Source: Haliscomenobacter hydrossis DSM 1100 (GTDB lineage: Bacteria; Bacteroidota; Bacteroidia; Chitinophagales; Saprospiraceae). From it: DNA of 64,000 bases. Shown piece by piece: positions 1 to 8,849 of this stretch. The notes under the pieces were generated by a model, which saw only the letters and a list, made by a program, of their open reading frames with translations, made no database searches and had not been told where the DNA came from. Position 1 is the first letter of the stretch. Each line of letters begins with the position of its first letter. Where the stretch lies: contig NC_015510.1 of the NCBI RefSeq assembly GCF_000212735.1, positions 6,821,001 through 6,885,000 on the forward strand, given 5' to 3'. The translations under genes and the position numbers were made by a program.

Positions 1-1
1 G

Positions 2-379
2 GGCAAAAGCCACAGCGGCAGGGCCTTTTTTAAACTGGACGCCAATACGGAGTTCAGCCCGGCCTTCATCCATCAATTTAAAAACATTGCCAATCGGGGA
101 TTCTCCAAAGTCAAGTTCACAGCGTATGTGCTCATGCCCGACCCCAACAATCTCGGCGCTTTGGTGATCCAAGTATGGGACCCTTCGAACCAGCCGATTA
201 AGGTGGAGCAAAAAAACTTTACGGCCAAAGATGCAGGTACCAATCGCTGGGTAGAACTATCGCTCGAATTGCCCCTAGCGGGTTTGTATACTCCTGAAAA
301 TCAAGTCCGCTGTTTTGTGCACAACCCTGGTTTTCAGAATTTTTACGTGGATGACTTCACGGTAGAATTCGTCCAATAA
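2..379 (+). CDS. Small secreted/lipoprotein-type protein, 5' end missing
   Basis: The frame is open from the window edge, so the N-terminus lies outside. The 125 visible residues align with the C-terminal two thirds of the lipoprotein at 4209-4742: both have the run SKVKF, then VLMP, VIQVWD, PIKV, a WVE.SLELPLA.LY block and a closing VDDF.VEF. This is a paralogue seen directly in the sequence. The fold is probably an all-beta, jelly-roll-like module (inference). It lies 17 bases upstream of a large membrane protein and is probably co-transcribed with it. No function is known to me. Confidence 0.75.
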   Translation, partial: GKSHSGRAFFKLDANTEFSPAFIHQFKNIANRGFSKVKFTAYVLMPDPNNLGALVIQVWDPSNQPIKVEQKNFTAKDAGTNRWVELSLELPLAGLYTPENQVRCFVHNPGFQNFYVDDFTVEFVQ

Positions 380-396
380 TTCCAATCGACATTTTT

Positions 397-2709
397 ATGA
401 CCCAACATCAACGATACGGACTGCTGGTTATCACTTTACTTTCGATCATCGCCTTGTTCTTTCATTACAGGCCATACCTCACTGATCCAGGCAATAGCTT
501 TTTTAACCTGTATGGCGATGGGTTCAAAAACTACTATACCGTATATTACCACGTCAAACACGACAAAAATTACACGCATTTTGACGGGATGAATTATCCG
601 CACGGCGATCACGTGATGTTTACCGATGGGCAGCCTGCGCTGGCCAATACCCTAAAATTCATCAGCCAGAATATCGTCGACATTTCGGATCACACCATTG
701 CGATCATGAATTTGGCGATCATCTTTTCGTTTTTGTTGTGCGCTATATTTCTGTATTTGATCCTGGTGCGCCTGCAAGTGGCACCCTGGTTTGCCGTGTT
801 GGCGGCATTGGGGATCATGTTGATGTCTCCGCAGCATTTCCGGCCCATTGGGCACTACGCCTTGTCTTATGGTTTTGTGATTCCCTTAATTATCTACTTG
901 TTGCTGCGGTTTGAAGAAAAACCATCTGTTAAACTCAGTGCTTTGATCGGGGTATTGATCTGGATTTTTGGCTTGTTGCACATGTACTTTCTGGCCATCG
1001 TGGGTATGTTGATTGGCTGGTATTTTTTGTTTTCTTTTTTGCAAAAAAGGACTTTGCAGGAAGCCCTTACATTGGGTATGCACTACGCCATTCAGGTCGT
1101 TTTGCCATTTGTGCTGATCCAGCTTTGGATCAACAGTTCCGATGTGATCGCCGATCGCCCTAAAACGCCCAGTGGATTTCTGGATTATCGTGCCCATTGG
1201 GAAGGCATCGTCACGGCTGTGCATGTACCTTACTGGGGCTGGGTGGATAAAAACCTGATCGACATCCGCAACATGACTTTCGAAAGTGAGATCTACATCG
1301 GCATTGTGGGCGTGATTGGGTTTTTGTGTTTTTGGCCCCTTTTGCTGCGCAAAAAGGCATTTCCAGTGGAGGAGGGAGCCGCGCCGCGCTTTTTGAGTCG
1401 TTTGTTTCCGGCTATTTCGATCATGTTGTTGATTTCCCTGGGCTTGCCTTTTGTTCTGCCGGGCATGAAATTTCTAATCGACTACCTGGGGCCGTTCCGG
1501 CAGTTTAGGGGACAAGGTCGGTTTGCCTGGGCTTTTTATTATGGTTGGGGCATCATGTTGTGGTACCTGATTTACCAGCGCATCCCGCTTTGGAAACAAA
1601 ACCGACGTGTATGGTTGCTGGGCCTGGCGTTATTGGTACTTGCGGCGGAGTCGTATTTTATGTCGGCAGCTTCGTTTTTGAAACCCTACAAAGATGAAGC
1701 CCATTACAACAAACAAAAATTTGAATCCGGGCCGGGCTTTTGGTTCAAAGACATCAACCTGTTGGATTACCAGGCCATTTTGCCAATGCCCTATTTTCAT
1801 ACTGGTTCGGAGAATTTTGTGGTGGATGCCCAGAGAGACGCCGTTCGCTTCGGGGTGATGGGCGGTTGGCACTACGGGATGCAAAATTTAGGTGTTAATC
1901 TTAGCCGCACTTCGATATCCCAGACCCTCAAACTGATTCCCCTGGATTACCTTCCGTATCGGCCTTATGCCTTTCTGGAAGACCTACCCAATGATAAACC
2001 TTTGTTGGTGGTTTTGGACAAAGCGCAATATTTCTCGGTACCCCAAAGCTCAAGTTATTTGCTGCGATTCACCGAAACAATTTTTGAAGATTCATTGGTA
2101 CAGTTGCGCAAACTCCCTTTGGAAGCTTTTAATAAGGCCGTAGATGCCTGGCGCTACGACATTCGCAGTGGGTACGATGGAACTTTGCAAAAAGGCATCA
2201 TGCGCGATGGTTTTTTGCTCCCGGATAGTGCTTATCAATTTTATTACCGCACTTTTGATGACATCAAATCGCCTAAAAAATACCAGGGTAAGGGCGCTTT
2301 TGTGGCGCGAGGCAGACATCGGGTGCCGTTTTTGACGTTTCAAGTTCCATCTGCAAACAATGAATGCTCCGTGTGGGTTTATCTCGGCGAGGACGAGCGT
2401 GCGCGGATGAATTTTAAAGGATACGAAGACATTGGGCAAGGCGTGGAAAAATTAGTGGTGCACAATGCCTGTAAATTCGATTTACAAGTGCTCGACAGCA
2501 ATGGCTGGGGGCTCGTCGTTTTTCCCATTAACGTAAGCCGACCCGGTGCAACGGTTCGTTTGGAACTGGAGTGTCCGGACATGAAAATTTCCGAAATGTA
2601 CATTGACGAATTCATGGTGCGGCAAGTAGGCCGGCCTCAAGACAATATCTTTTGGCGTAGTGGAGACTACCTGGTGTACAACAATTTCTGGTTCCCAAAA
2701 ATGTTTTAA
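397..2709 (+). CDS. Large polytopic membrane protein with extracytoplasmic C-terminal domain (GT-C-like)
   Basis: 770 residues. The first 430 or so hold about ten hydrophobic segments, starting with one at residues 8-25, followed by a loop with the acidic motif GDGFKNYY near residue 41. Multi-span N-terminus, acidic first loop and soluble C-terminal half are the layout of GT-C type lipid-linked glycosyltransferases, but I cannot assign a substrate. The soluble half ends in a beta-rich region closing with MYIDEFMVRQV. That resembles the VDDF ending of the two small proteins beside this gene, so the same module may be fused here. The next gene follows 11 bases downstream. Confidence 0.8.
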   Translation: MTQHQRYGLLVITLLSIIALFFHYRPYLTDPGNSFFNLYGDGFKNYYTVYYHVKHDKNYTHFDGMNYPHGDHVMFTDGQPALANTLKFISQNIVDISDHTIAIMNLAIIFSFLLCAIFLYLILVRLQVAPWFAVLAALGIMLMSPQHFRPIGHYALSYGFVIPLIIYLLLRFEEKPSVKLSALIGVLIWIFGLLHMYFLAIVGMLIGWYFLFSFLQKRTLQEALTLGMHYAIQVVLPFVLIQLWINSSDVIADRPKTPSGFLDYRAHWEGIVTAVHVPYWGWVDKNLIDIRNMTFESEIYIGIVGVIGFLCFWPLLLRKKAFPVEEGAAPRFLSRLFPAISIMLLISLGLPFVLPGMKFLIDYLGPFRQFRGQGRFAWAFYYGWGIMLWYLIYQRIPLWKQNRRVWLLGLALLVLAAESYFMSAASFLKPYKDEAHYNKQKFESGPGFWFKDINLLDYQAILPMPYFHTGSENFVVDAQRDAVRFGVMGGWHYGMQNLGVNLSRTSISQTLKLIPLDYLPYRPYAFLEDLPNDKPLLVVLDKAQYFSVPQSSSYLLRFTETIFEDSLVQLRKLPLEAFNKAVDAWRYDIRSGYDGTLQKGIMRDGFLLPDSAYQFYYRTFDDIKSPKKYQGKGAFVARGRHRVPFLTFQVPSANNECSVWVYLGEDERARMNFKGYEDIGQGVEKLVVHNACKFDLQVLDSNGWGLVVFPINVSRPGATVRLELECPDMKISEMYIDEFMVRQVGRPQDNIFWRSGDYLVYNNFWFPKMF

Positions 2710-2720
2710 CCCCTTTAGGT

Positions 2721-4112
2721 ATGCAAACAAAGCACGTTTTGATATTTGGACTCCTTGGTTACCTCGCCTTGGGAACCTTGGCGGCCTATTTTTATCAGGA
2801 GCGTACCATTTTCCTGGATTCCTCTTTTATCCTCTTTTCGATTGCCAGTACCGGTGAATTCGCGATTCAGGCCAATCGCTTTGGGTCAGCTTTGACGCAG
2901 TTTTTTCCCTGGCTGGGGGTCAATTTGCACCTGCCGATCCGGGCAGTCATGATCCTTTATTCGGTTGGGATCGTGTTCTATTATTTTTTATGCTTTTATG
3001 CTGCGTTTAAGTGGTTGAAAAACAGTAAGCTGGCTTTGAGTATTTTGTTGATCAATACCTTTATGGTATCGTATACGTTTTGGTGGATGCAGATTGAGTT
3101 TGCGCAGGGTATTGCACTTTCTGTGGTCTTTTTGGCTTTCATGACCCGTGAGCGGCAGTGGCAAGATTATACGGCAGTGGAAATCTCGGCCTTTTTTCTC
3201 TTGCTGGTGACCTTACTTTATTTTCACCCCTTGATGCCCTTTTTGCTCATTTACCTGCTCTTGTTTGGCTTGATTGATGAGCAATTGAAACTCCCCAAAA
3301 AACAATTGTGGACAGTAGCAATTCTTTCTGGGGTGATTCTTTTTTTCAAAAATTACGTGATGACCATCGCTGCCTACGACGATCAGGCCGACCGGGGCAT
3401 CAGCAATTTTTCGACTTTGCCAAACTACTTCGATATTCAGTCTAACTACAATTTTATTGAATATTGCCAAAAGGACTATTACTTGCTGCCACTTGGCTTG
3501 CTGGCCTGCCTGATTGTATTGTCGGTTCAGCGCAAATGGAAGAAGTTGTTGCTCTTGACGGGGATGTTTTTTGGGTACTTGTTGCTGGTCAATGTTTCTT
3601 ATTATCAGGGAATGCCGCAGTTTCACATCGAAAGTTTTTACCTACCACTGAGCGTTTTTGTGATTTTGCCCCTGGTTTTTGATGTTTTCCCCCTGATCAA
3701 AAAAAGGCCGATCATGTTGACCTTGTTGGGGCTGATCTTGTGCATCCGCATTGTACACATCGGTTCCCTGCACAAACCCTACAGCAATCGGCTTGCCCTG
3801 CAAAACAAGATGCTGGATAAATTGGAAAAACTGGACAGTAAAAAACTGGTACTGGATCAAAAAGATGTGCCTTTGGATACCCTGATTATGAGTTGGGGCT
3901 CCTCCTTTGAATTTTGGCTCTTGTCCTCATTGCGCAATCCCGAAGCCCCACGTTCCATCGTCATCGACGAAGATCCAGCGCGGTTTGATTGGACGATGAG
4001 CAACAACAGCGCTTTTTTTACCGAGTGGGGGATTTATAATTATGGGGATTTGCCCAAGCGCTACTTCAACTTTACGGATATCGGGTATTATCAAAAAGCA
4101 AAATTGGAGTAA
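2721..4112 (+). CDS. Polytopic membrane protein, unknown function
   Basis: 463 residues with about ten predicted membrane segments spread over residues 5-350, and a soluble tail of about 110 residues after the last one. The layout recalls EpsG/GT-C-like polymerase or transferase proteins, but no signature motif is visible, so the assignment stays open. The start ATG is 11 bases after the stop of the preceding 770-residue membrane protein, which suggests one transcript and a shared role in making or exporting a cell-surface glycan (inference). It ends at a long perfect hairpin separating it from the convergent lipoprotein gene. Confidence 0.75.
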   Translation: MQTKHVLIFGLLGYLALGTLAAYFYQERTIFLDSSFILFSIASTGEFAIQANRFGSALTQFFPWLGVNLHLPIRAVMILYSVGIVFYYFLCFYAAFKWLKNSKLALSILLINTFMVSYTFWWMQIEFAQGIALSVVFLAFMTRERQWQDYTAVEISAFFLLLVTLLYFHPLMPFLLIYLLLFGLIDEQLKLPKKQLWTVAILSGVILFFKNYVMTIAAYDDQADRGISNFSTLPNYFDIQSNYNFIEYCQKDYYLLPLGLLACLIVLSVQRKWKKLLLLTGMFFGYLLLVNVSYYQGMPQFHIESFYLPLSVFVILPLVFDVFPLIKKRPIMLTLLGLILCIRIVHIGSLHKPYSNRLALQNKMLDKLEKLDSKKLVLDQKDVPLDTLIMSWGSSFEFWLLSSLRNPEAPRSIVIDEDPARFDWTMSNNSAFFTEWGIYNYGDLPKRYFNFTDIGYYQKAKLE

Positions 4113-4117
4113 GGAAA

Positions 4118-4201
4118 TTCACCACAGATTCGCACGGATGAACACAGATTTTGATACCATATTCATTCAATCTGTGTTCATCCGTGCGAATCTGTGGTGA
4201 A
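4118..4201. repeat. 33-bp perfect inverted repeat, RGAT-unit hairpin (copy 1)
   Basis: Arms 4118-4150 and 4169-4201 are perfectly complementary over 33 bp, with an 18-base loop. Each arm holds three RGAT cores exactly 10 bases apart. It fills the gap between two convergent genes and could act as a bidirectional terminator, although no clear T-tract follows on either side. It has the same geometry as the hairpins at 6989-7064, 40471-40548, 60424-60508 and 63784-63868. Confidence 0.95.
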
Positions 4202-4208
4202 AAAGCTT

Positions 4209-4742
4209 TTATTCAAAAAACTCCACCTTGAAATCATCTACAAAGAGCTGATTTCGATTGGCGTTGAAGAAAAAACACCGCACATCGTTATCGGGACCAT
4301 ACAAATTGGCCAAGGGAAGCTCCAGGGAAACCTCTACCCATTTGTTGATGCCCAATTGGCCACTAATTGGAGAAGAAAGCACCTTGATGGGGTTAACCTT
4401 GGCATCCCAAACCTGAATGACCATATCGACGGAAGTCGCAGCCGAAGGCATTAACACAAAGGCCGAAAATTTGACCTTGCTGTATTTTTTAGAAGAAATT
4501 TTGCCAAACTTCTTGATGAATCCGGTACTGTATTCAATGGTAGAATCGATGGTATAGTAACACTCGCCACTGTAAGCCTTGCCTTTATCTACCTTGTCGT
4601 TGAATCCGTACATGGTTTCAAAATCATTCAAAAAAACATTTTCAGATTTTTTGGCTGAAGAATTGCCCCCACAAGACCACAATCCAAGGCCAAGTGCAAT
4701 GCCCATGGCAAGTATCGAATAGTTAAACTTAGACATGATCAT
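4209..4742 (-). CDS. Lipoprotein, paralogue of the protein at the window start
   Basis: The chosen start gives MIMSKFN followed by a hydrophobic stretch and a lipobox LWSC, the typical signal of an exported lipoprotein. A second ATG at 4736 is equally possible, and the frame opens further upstream into an A-rich stretch that is unlikely to be coding. The mature part is about 150 residues, beta-rich, and ends in FVDDFKVEFFE. It shares an almost colinear set of motifs with the fragment at 2-379. The two paralogues bracket the two membrane proteins, which suggests that they work on the same surface polymer (inference). Confidence 0.8.
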   Translation of the reverse strand: MIMSKFNYSILAMGIALGLGLWSCGGNSSAKKSENVFLNDFETMYGFNDKVDKGKAYSGECYYTIDSTIEYSTGFIKKFGKISSKKYSKVKFSAFVLMPSAATSVDMVIQVWDAKVNPIKVLSSPISGQLGINKWVEVSLELPLANLYGPDNDVRCFFFNANRNQLFVDDFKVEFFE

Positions 4743-4782
4743 AAAACTTGATTTCACTTTTAGTTTTTTACTTTTTACCAAT

Positions 4783-5628
4783 TTAAGGTTTCATCACTCC
4801 TTCTTGGATGGCTTCTTCTTGATAACCCCGCAATTGGACAGGGTCTTGTTTTTTGCGCAAGCGCATGTTGAGGGCTTCCACAAAAAGTGAGAAGGCGATG
4901 GAAAAGTAGAGGTATCCTTTGGGTACCGAGCCTACTTCCGAACCCGCGATGCTCAAATGTGCCAGGTGTGCACCCTCGGCAATCAGCATGAAGCCAATCA
5001 TGATCAAAAACGCCAAACCCAACATTTGAATGGTGGGGTGGGTATTGACAAAACGTCCTACCGGGCCAGCAAAGGCCATCATGATCAACATGGAAATGAC
5101 CACGGATACAATCATGATCGCCAGGCTATCGGTAAGCCCCACGGCAGTCAGGATCGAATCAAAAGAAAAAACGATGTTGATCAAGGCGATCTGTACGACG
5201 ACTTTGGACAAGGAAGCAAAAATGCGTGAGCCCTGGTTCATGTCATCATCTACCGCGTGTGCACCTTCCAATTTGTGGTGAATTTCGCTGGTGGCCTTGT
5301 ACAGCAAAAACAATCCCCCGGCAATCAGGATCAAGCTTTGCCCGGTGAATGCACCGTGCAGATACTCGCCATGAAAACTGAGCACAGGATTTTGCATAGC
5401 AATCAAGGCAGAAATGCCAAAAAGCAAAATGATCCGGAAAACCATTGCCAAGATCATCCCGATGTTGCGCGCTTTGGCTTGATCGGCAGGTGCCAACTTA
5501 TTAGCGGCAATGGAAATAAAAATGATGTTGTCTACTCCCAGTACAATCTCTAAAAACGTAAGGGTAAGTAAACTGATCCAAACTTGTGGATCGGCAAAAT
5601 TTGGTAAAATGAAAGAAGTTGCTTCCAT
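4783..5628 (-). CDS. TerC-family integral membrane protein (probable metal ion exporter)
   Basis: 281 residues from the ATG at 5628; a longer frame exists, but homologues begin with this Met followed by a short lead and the first membrane segment. The two family signatures are visible: LEIVLGVDNIIFIS near residue 25 and FSFDSILTAVGL near residue 155, each with an intramembrane Asp. TerC/YkoY/Alx proteins are linked to manganese export and metal homeostasis. There are about seven membrane segments and a basic cytosolic tail. The gene is divergent from the small conserved gene at 5725, with a 96-base gap. Confidence 0.9.
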   Translation of the reverse strand: MEATSFILPNFADPQVWISLLTLTFLEIVLGVDNIIFISIAANKLAPADQAKARNIGMILAMVFRIILLFGISALIAMQNPVLSFHGEYLHGAFTGQSLILIAGGLFLLYKATSEIHHKLEGAHAVDDDMNQGSRIFASLSKVVVQIALINIVFSFDSILTAVGLTDSLAIMIVSVVISMLIMMAFAGPVGRFVNTHPTIQMLGLAFLIMIGFMLIAEGAHLAHLSIAGSEVGSVPKGYLYFSIAFSLFVEALNMRLRKKQDPVQLRGYQEEAIQEGVMKP

Positions 5629-5724
5629 GTTGGGTCTTCTATGTTTTTTTGCAATGTTAGGGAATAAAATCAATTTTTTGCCAGCGATTATCGACTTTTG
5701 ACCTTCAATCAATTGTTTTCAATT

Positions 5725-6216
5725 ATGAAATATCGGCGTTTTACCCCAAATGAGCTGCGTACCCTCGAGCCAGAATTTGTGCGATTCCTGGCACTCAACG
5801 GTATACCCGCAGACGAGTGGATTCGGATAAAAACAACTGATGACCAAAAAGTTGAAGAACTGATCGAACAATTCAGCGATGCAATTTTTGAACGAACCCT
5901 CCAGGAACTTGAATACCTGGAATTCCATGCGCCCAAAGATATTAAGACCTTTCATTGTCAAAAGGAAAAAATCGTTTTAGTGGGATTGATTCTCGACGGA
6001 GAAAGTGAATTTGACTTCACAACGCACAATTCTTTGGAACCAGCACTCCAAAAAATGCACAAAGGTGAGATCCAATTAAAGGTTTATACGGCCGAAAAGG
6101 GCTATCGCAACGGTGATCGGGAAGCGGAATTGTTTCGCATGATCGAAAATGGAGCCTCGATTTCGAAAGATGGGAACTTGTATAAGGCCCTGGCACTACA
6201 AATAGACAACAACTAG
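5725..6216 (+). CDS. Conserved Bacteroidota protein, DUF6495-like
   Basis: 163 residues from MKYRRFTPNELR; an upstream ATG would add nine residues, but the MKYRR start is typical of the family as I remember it. The protein is soluble and charged, with an N-terminal helical part (ELRTLEPEFVRFLALNGI) and a mixed alpha/beta remainder. The function is unknown. Its stop codon overlaps that of the convergent glycosyltransferase in the tetranucleotide CTAG at 6213-6216, so the two genes share stop-codon bases. The DUF name is from memory and should be checked with a profile search. Confidence 0.7.
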   Translation: MKYRRFTPNELRTLEPEFVRFLALNGIPADEWIRIKTTDDQKVEELIEQFSDAIFERTLQELEYLEFHAPKDIKTFHCQKEKIVLVGLILDGESEFDFTTHNSLEPALQKMHKGEIQLKVYTAEKGYRNGDREAELFRMIENGASISKDGNLYKALALQIDNN

Positions 6217-6917
6217 CGCATCAACAATACCTTCAGGAAATTACGAAATTCTCTGCGTAAAATTGCCAACCCCACTGGCGCAAACACCACATGTGGTTTC
6301 AAATTGACCACCACGGGCTGCATGTTGAGGTCACTGCGCCGGGAAGCGAGTTTGATCAATTCCAAATCAAACAGATAACGGTCGATTTGGGTAGATTTTA
6401 ATACATCCAATCCTTTTTGAGAAAAACCTTTGAGCCCTCCCTGTGAGTCTGTAATGTTCACCCGCAACAGGGTACGAATCATCAGTTTGAGCACTTTGGA
6501 GATGAACACCCGCCAGATCGGGACTTTGGTGTAATAATTCCCCGCGCGTACGCCAATTACAATGTCTACTTGTTCAGCAGAAAGTTTGTTGATCACAGCC
6601 AGCAGGTCTTCATCCAAATAGGGGAAATCAATATCGGTAAATACCACATAAGGCGCATCAGCCAGCGCGGCCCCCTGACGTATGGCGTACCCCTTGCCAC
6701 GGTTTTGTTCGTAACTGATGCATTGAAAACGTGGGAGCTGTTGGGTCAATTTATCAAAATCAGCAGGACTTACATTGCGGCTACTGCCATCGTTGACCAA
6801 AATGATGCGCAGTTGAAATTGGGGAGCAAGATTTTGCAGGTGTTGATAAGCAGATAGGATATTGTCAGACCAGCCGGGGATGGGATTGTAACATGGCAGG
6901 ATAATGTCAATTTTCAT
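6213..6917 (-). CDS. Family 2 glycosyltransferase (dolichyl-phosphate-sugar synthase-like)
   Basis: 234 residues starting at MKIDIILPCYNP, the usual opening of GT2/GT-A enzymes. The acidic motif DIDFPY near residue 90 is the metal/nucleotide-sugar binding site. The C-terminus lacks extra membrane segments, so this is the short DPM1-like form that transfers a sugar from a nucleotide donor to a polyprenyl phosphate at the cytosolic face (family knowledge). A TACCTTTG -7 box on the minus strand at 6942-6949 lies 25 bases ahead of the start and matches the Bacteroidota TAnnTTTG consensus, although no TTG box is seen upstream of it. Confidence 0.9.
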   Translation of the reverse strand: MKIDIILPCYNPIPGWSDNILSAYQHLQNLAPQFQLRIILVNDGSSRNVSPADFDKLTQQLPRFQCISYEQNRGKGYAIRQGAALADAPYVVFTDIDFPYLDEDLLAVINKLSAEQVDIVIGVRAGNYYTKVPIWRVFISKVLKLMIRTLLRVNITDSQGGLKGFSQKGLDVLKSTQIDRYLFDLELIKLASRRSDLNMQPVVVNLKPHVVFAPVGLAILRREFRNFLKVLLMR

Positions 6918-6951
6918 GCGGCTGGATGATAATGAGATGCCCAAAGGTAAA

Positions 6952-7114
6952 TAAAAATATAGCACCCCGACTTCGTCGGATTTTTTTTACCACGGATTTC
7001 ACAGATTTTCACAGATTCTACGGACGAAGCGAAAAAATCTGTGTGAATCTGTGAAATCCGTGGTGAAATTATATTTATCTATTTCCGCAGCAGGCGGGGT
7101 GTTAAACTTTTATG
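6952..7114. repeat. MITE-like composite element 1 with outward GGTGCTAAACTTTTA boxes
   Basis: The left end, read on the minus strand, is the mini-hairpin CCGACGAAGTCGG (6967-6979) followed by GGTGCTATATTTTTA (6952-6966). The right end, on the plus strand, is CCGCAGCAGGCGG (7085-7097) followed by GGTGTTAAACTTTTATG. The boxes face outward, like terminal inverted repeats with subterminal hairpins. Between them lies the RGAT-unit hairpin at 6989-7064. The element fills the gap between trmD and the glycosyltransferase gene. Other copies of the boxes are at 21461-21561 and 40421-40596. Confidence 0.7.
6989..7064. repeat. 29-bp inverted repeat, RGAT-unit hairpin (copy 2)
   Basis: Arms 6989-7017 and 7036-7064 pair over 29 bp with two mismatches and an 18-base loop. 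Three RGAT cores per arm are spaced 9 and 10 bases apart. It is nested inside the composite element at 6952-7114, between two co-directional minus-strand genes. Confidence 0.9.
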
Positions 7115-7133
7115 ATTTCGCAAAAAAGCAGGA

Positions 7134-7811
7134 TTAATCCTCTAGCAAATCGGGCCGACGGGCCTGGGTGCGCCGCAAGGCTTCATCATGACGCCAATCA
7201 TCAATTGCTTTAAAATTGCCCGAAAGCAAAACGTCAGGAACCGACCAGCCTCGGTATTCTGCCGGACGGGTGTACACCGGAGGCGCAAGTAGATCGTCCT
7301 GAAACGAATCAAAAAGTGCTGAGGTCTCGTCATTCAGTACACCCGGAAGTAAACGTCCGATGGCATCTACCACCAAGGCCGCGGGCAATTCACCGCCAGA
7401 CAACACAAAGTCGCCAATGGAAATTTCCATGCTTATAAAATGCTCCCGGATCCGCTCGTCGATGCCTTTGTAATGCCCACAAAGGATGATCAGGTTTTCT
7501 TTCATCGACAGGCGATTGGCCATTTTTTGGTCAAATCGTTGGCCGTCGGGGGTCATAAAAATGACTTCATCGTAGGTCCGTTCCGCCTGGAGTTTTTCCA
7601 GACACGCCACAATGGGCTCCAGCATCATGACCATTCCTGCGCCTCCGCCAAACTGATAGTCATCAACCTGATGGTGCCGCCCCAGTCCGTATTCCCGCAG
7701 GTTGTGTACTTCTACCTGCAAAAGACCCTTGTCCCGCGCTCTTTTCATGATGGAGTGGGCAAAAGGGCTGTCGAGGAGCTCGGGGAGGACGGTGATGATG
7801 TCGATGCGCAT
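7134..7811 (-). CDS. trmD: tRNA (guanine-37-N1)-methyltransferase
   Basis: 225 residues from [11 protein letters not shown]; the frame opens further upstream, but only into the GGGTTCGG repeat. TrmD methylates G37 of tRNAs with a G at position 36, using S-adenosylmethionine bound in a trefoil knot, and prevents frameshifting. The knot motifs are visible: [10 protein letters not shown] near residue 110 and [17 protein letters not shown] near residue 130. The usual length is 230-250. The start codon lies four bases from the octamer hairpin that separates it from the FKBP gene upstream, so the hairpin forms the immediate leader of trmD if both are on one transcript. Confidence 0.96.
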   Translation of the reverse strand: MRIDIITVLPELLDSPFAHSIMKRARDKGLLQVEVHNLREYGLGRHHQVDDYQFGGGAGMVMMLEPIVACLEKLQAERTYDEVIFMTPDGQRFDQKMANRLSMKENLIILCGHYKGIDERIREHFISMEISIGDFVLSGGELPAALVVDAIGRLLPGVLNDETSALFDSFQDDLLAPPVYTRPAEYRGWSVPDVLLSGNFKAIDDWRHDEALRRTQARRPDLLED

Positions 7812-7815
7812 GAAG

Positions 7816-7903
7816 GAGGGTTCGGGGGTTCGGGGGTTCGGGGGTTCGAGTGTTCGTAAGCTGCAAACCCCACGAACCTTCGAACCCACGAACTTTTGAA
7901 CCC
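7816..7903. repeat. Octamer-unit hairpin, GGGTTCGG type (copy 1)
   Basis: The left arm consists of 8-base units GGGTTCGG repeated about five times. The right arm (about 7873-7903) is a degenerate inverted copy of GAACC-type octamers, with a short loop. It lies in the co-directional gap between the FKBP and trmD genes. The plus strand has four G-tracts separated by TTC and could form a G-quadruplex. Related elements are at 17506, 24081, 44081, 49458 and 49877. Confidence 0.9.
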
Positions 7904-7907
7904 TATT

Positions 7908-8564
7908 TTAGTTGATTTTCAGCAATTCAACCTCAAAGATCAGCGTTGCAAAGGGGCCAATGTCACCACCCGCTCCACGTTCTCCGTAAGCCAAATCGTA
8001 AGGAATGAAGAACTTCCACTTGGAACCCAAAGGCATCAGTTGTAAACCTTCTATCCACCCTTGAATTACCTGATTTACCCCAAAAGTGGCGGGCTGGCCG
8101 CGCTCAACAGAACTGTCAAATACGAAGCCATTCAACAACATGCCGTGGTAGTGAACGGTAACTTTATCGTTGGCGGTAGGTTTAGCGCCGGTTCCAGCCT
8201 TCATGATTTCGTATTGCAGGCCGCTGGCCGTAGTCTTCACTTCGGGGCGTTTTTTGTTTTCTTCCAAAAACTTTTTGCCTTCGGCTACATTGCCCTCAAA
8301 TTTTTTGGCTTGTTGTGCCGTCAGGTATTCGCTGACCGATTCGTTGCACTGAGCCAAATCTACCTTAACTCCCGCCAGTGCATCGGCCACACCCTTGGCC
8401 AATTCGGTCGGGTTAACCTTTTCTAGTCCTTGTCGTTTGAGGTTCTGGGCAATCAATATGCCTAAGTTGTAACTTACAGAATCCATTTTGCTGCTTTGAT
8501 TTTGTGCCCAGAGGCCACTGATTAAAAATGAAAGTACGATGCAAAGAATCGTGGTCTTTTTCAT
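7908..8564 (-). CDS. Exported FKBP-type peptidyl-prolyl cis-trans isomerase
   Basis: 218 residues with a signal peptide (MKKTTILCIVLSFLISG, cleaved near WAQ). An N-terminal helical dimerisation domain (residues 25-105) precedes the FKBP domain (about 110-218), which shows the usual VTVHYHGMLLNG.VFDSS, VIQGWIEGLQLM and IPYDLAYGERG motifs. This is the FkpA/Mip architecture, a periplasmic folding helper. A TACTTTTG box on the minus strand at 8598-8605 may be its -7 element. It lies upstream of trmD, with an octamer hairpin between. Confidence 0.93.
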   Translation of the reverse strand: MKKTTILCIVLSFLISGLWAQNQSSKMDSVSYNLGILIAQNLKRQGLEKVNPTELAKGVADALAGVKVDLAQCNESVSEYLTAQQAKKFEGNVAEGKKFLEENKKRPEVKTTASGLQYEIMKAGTGAKPTANDKVTVHYHGMLLNGFVFDSSVERGQPATFGVNQVIQGWIEGLQLMPLGSKWKFFIPYDLAYGERGAGGDIGPFATLIFEVELLKIN

Positions 8565-8719
8565 GGTTTGTTTTTATTTGTAGGGAAAAAGAACGCACAA
8601 AAGTAAAAAATATTGATTAACGAGGGTAACAGGCCGAAAATATCAACAGAAAGAGTGGTTGTGATAGCATAGAAGGTGTCAGCAAAATGGCACGCTGAAA
8701 TCAGGTTCAAAATTTACCA

Positions 8720-8750
8720 TTGACACCCTTTGTTTTTGACAATACCTTTG
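8720..8750 (+). promoter_or_regulatory. Bacteroidota-type promoter (TTG ... TACCTTTG)
   Basis: TTG at 8720-8722 and TACCTTTG at 8743-8750 are 20 bases apart, an exact match to the TTG-N19-21-TAnnTTTG consensus of Bacteroidota sigma factors. The predicted start site is near 8757, giving a leader of about 90 bases for the S74-domain gene at 8850. It is the best two-box promoter match I found in the window. Confidence 0.6.
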
Positions 8751-8849
8751 CGTCAATTATTAATCATTGTTTCAGGGCGTTTTAAGATTTGTTAATCAAT
8801 CGTCTGATTAGCATATTAGTAAATATTTTTTAACCAAAAATAAATTAAA

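Noticed and set aside
4118-4201. Simple rho-independent terminator
   Set aside because: The stem is far longer than needed, no T-tract follows on either strand, and equal hairpins occur in divergent and co-directional gaps.
7440-7859. Long antisense open frame within trmD, and similar antisense frames in topA, PolX and others
   Set aside because: They lie entirely within well-supported genes on the other strand and show no conserved motifs or start signals.
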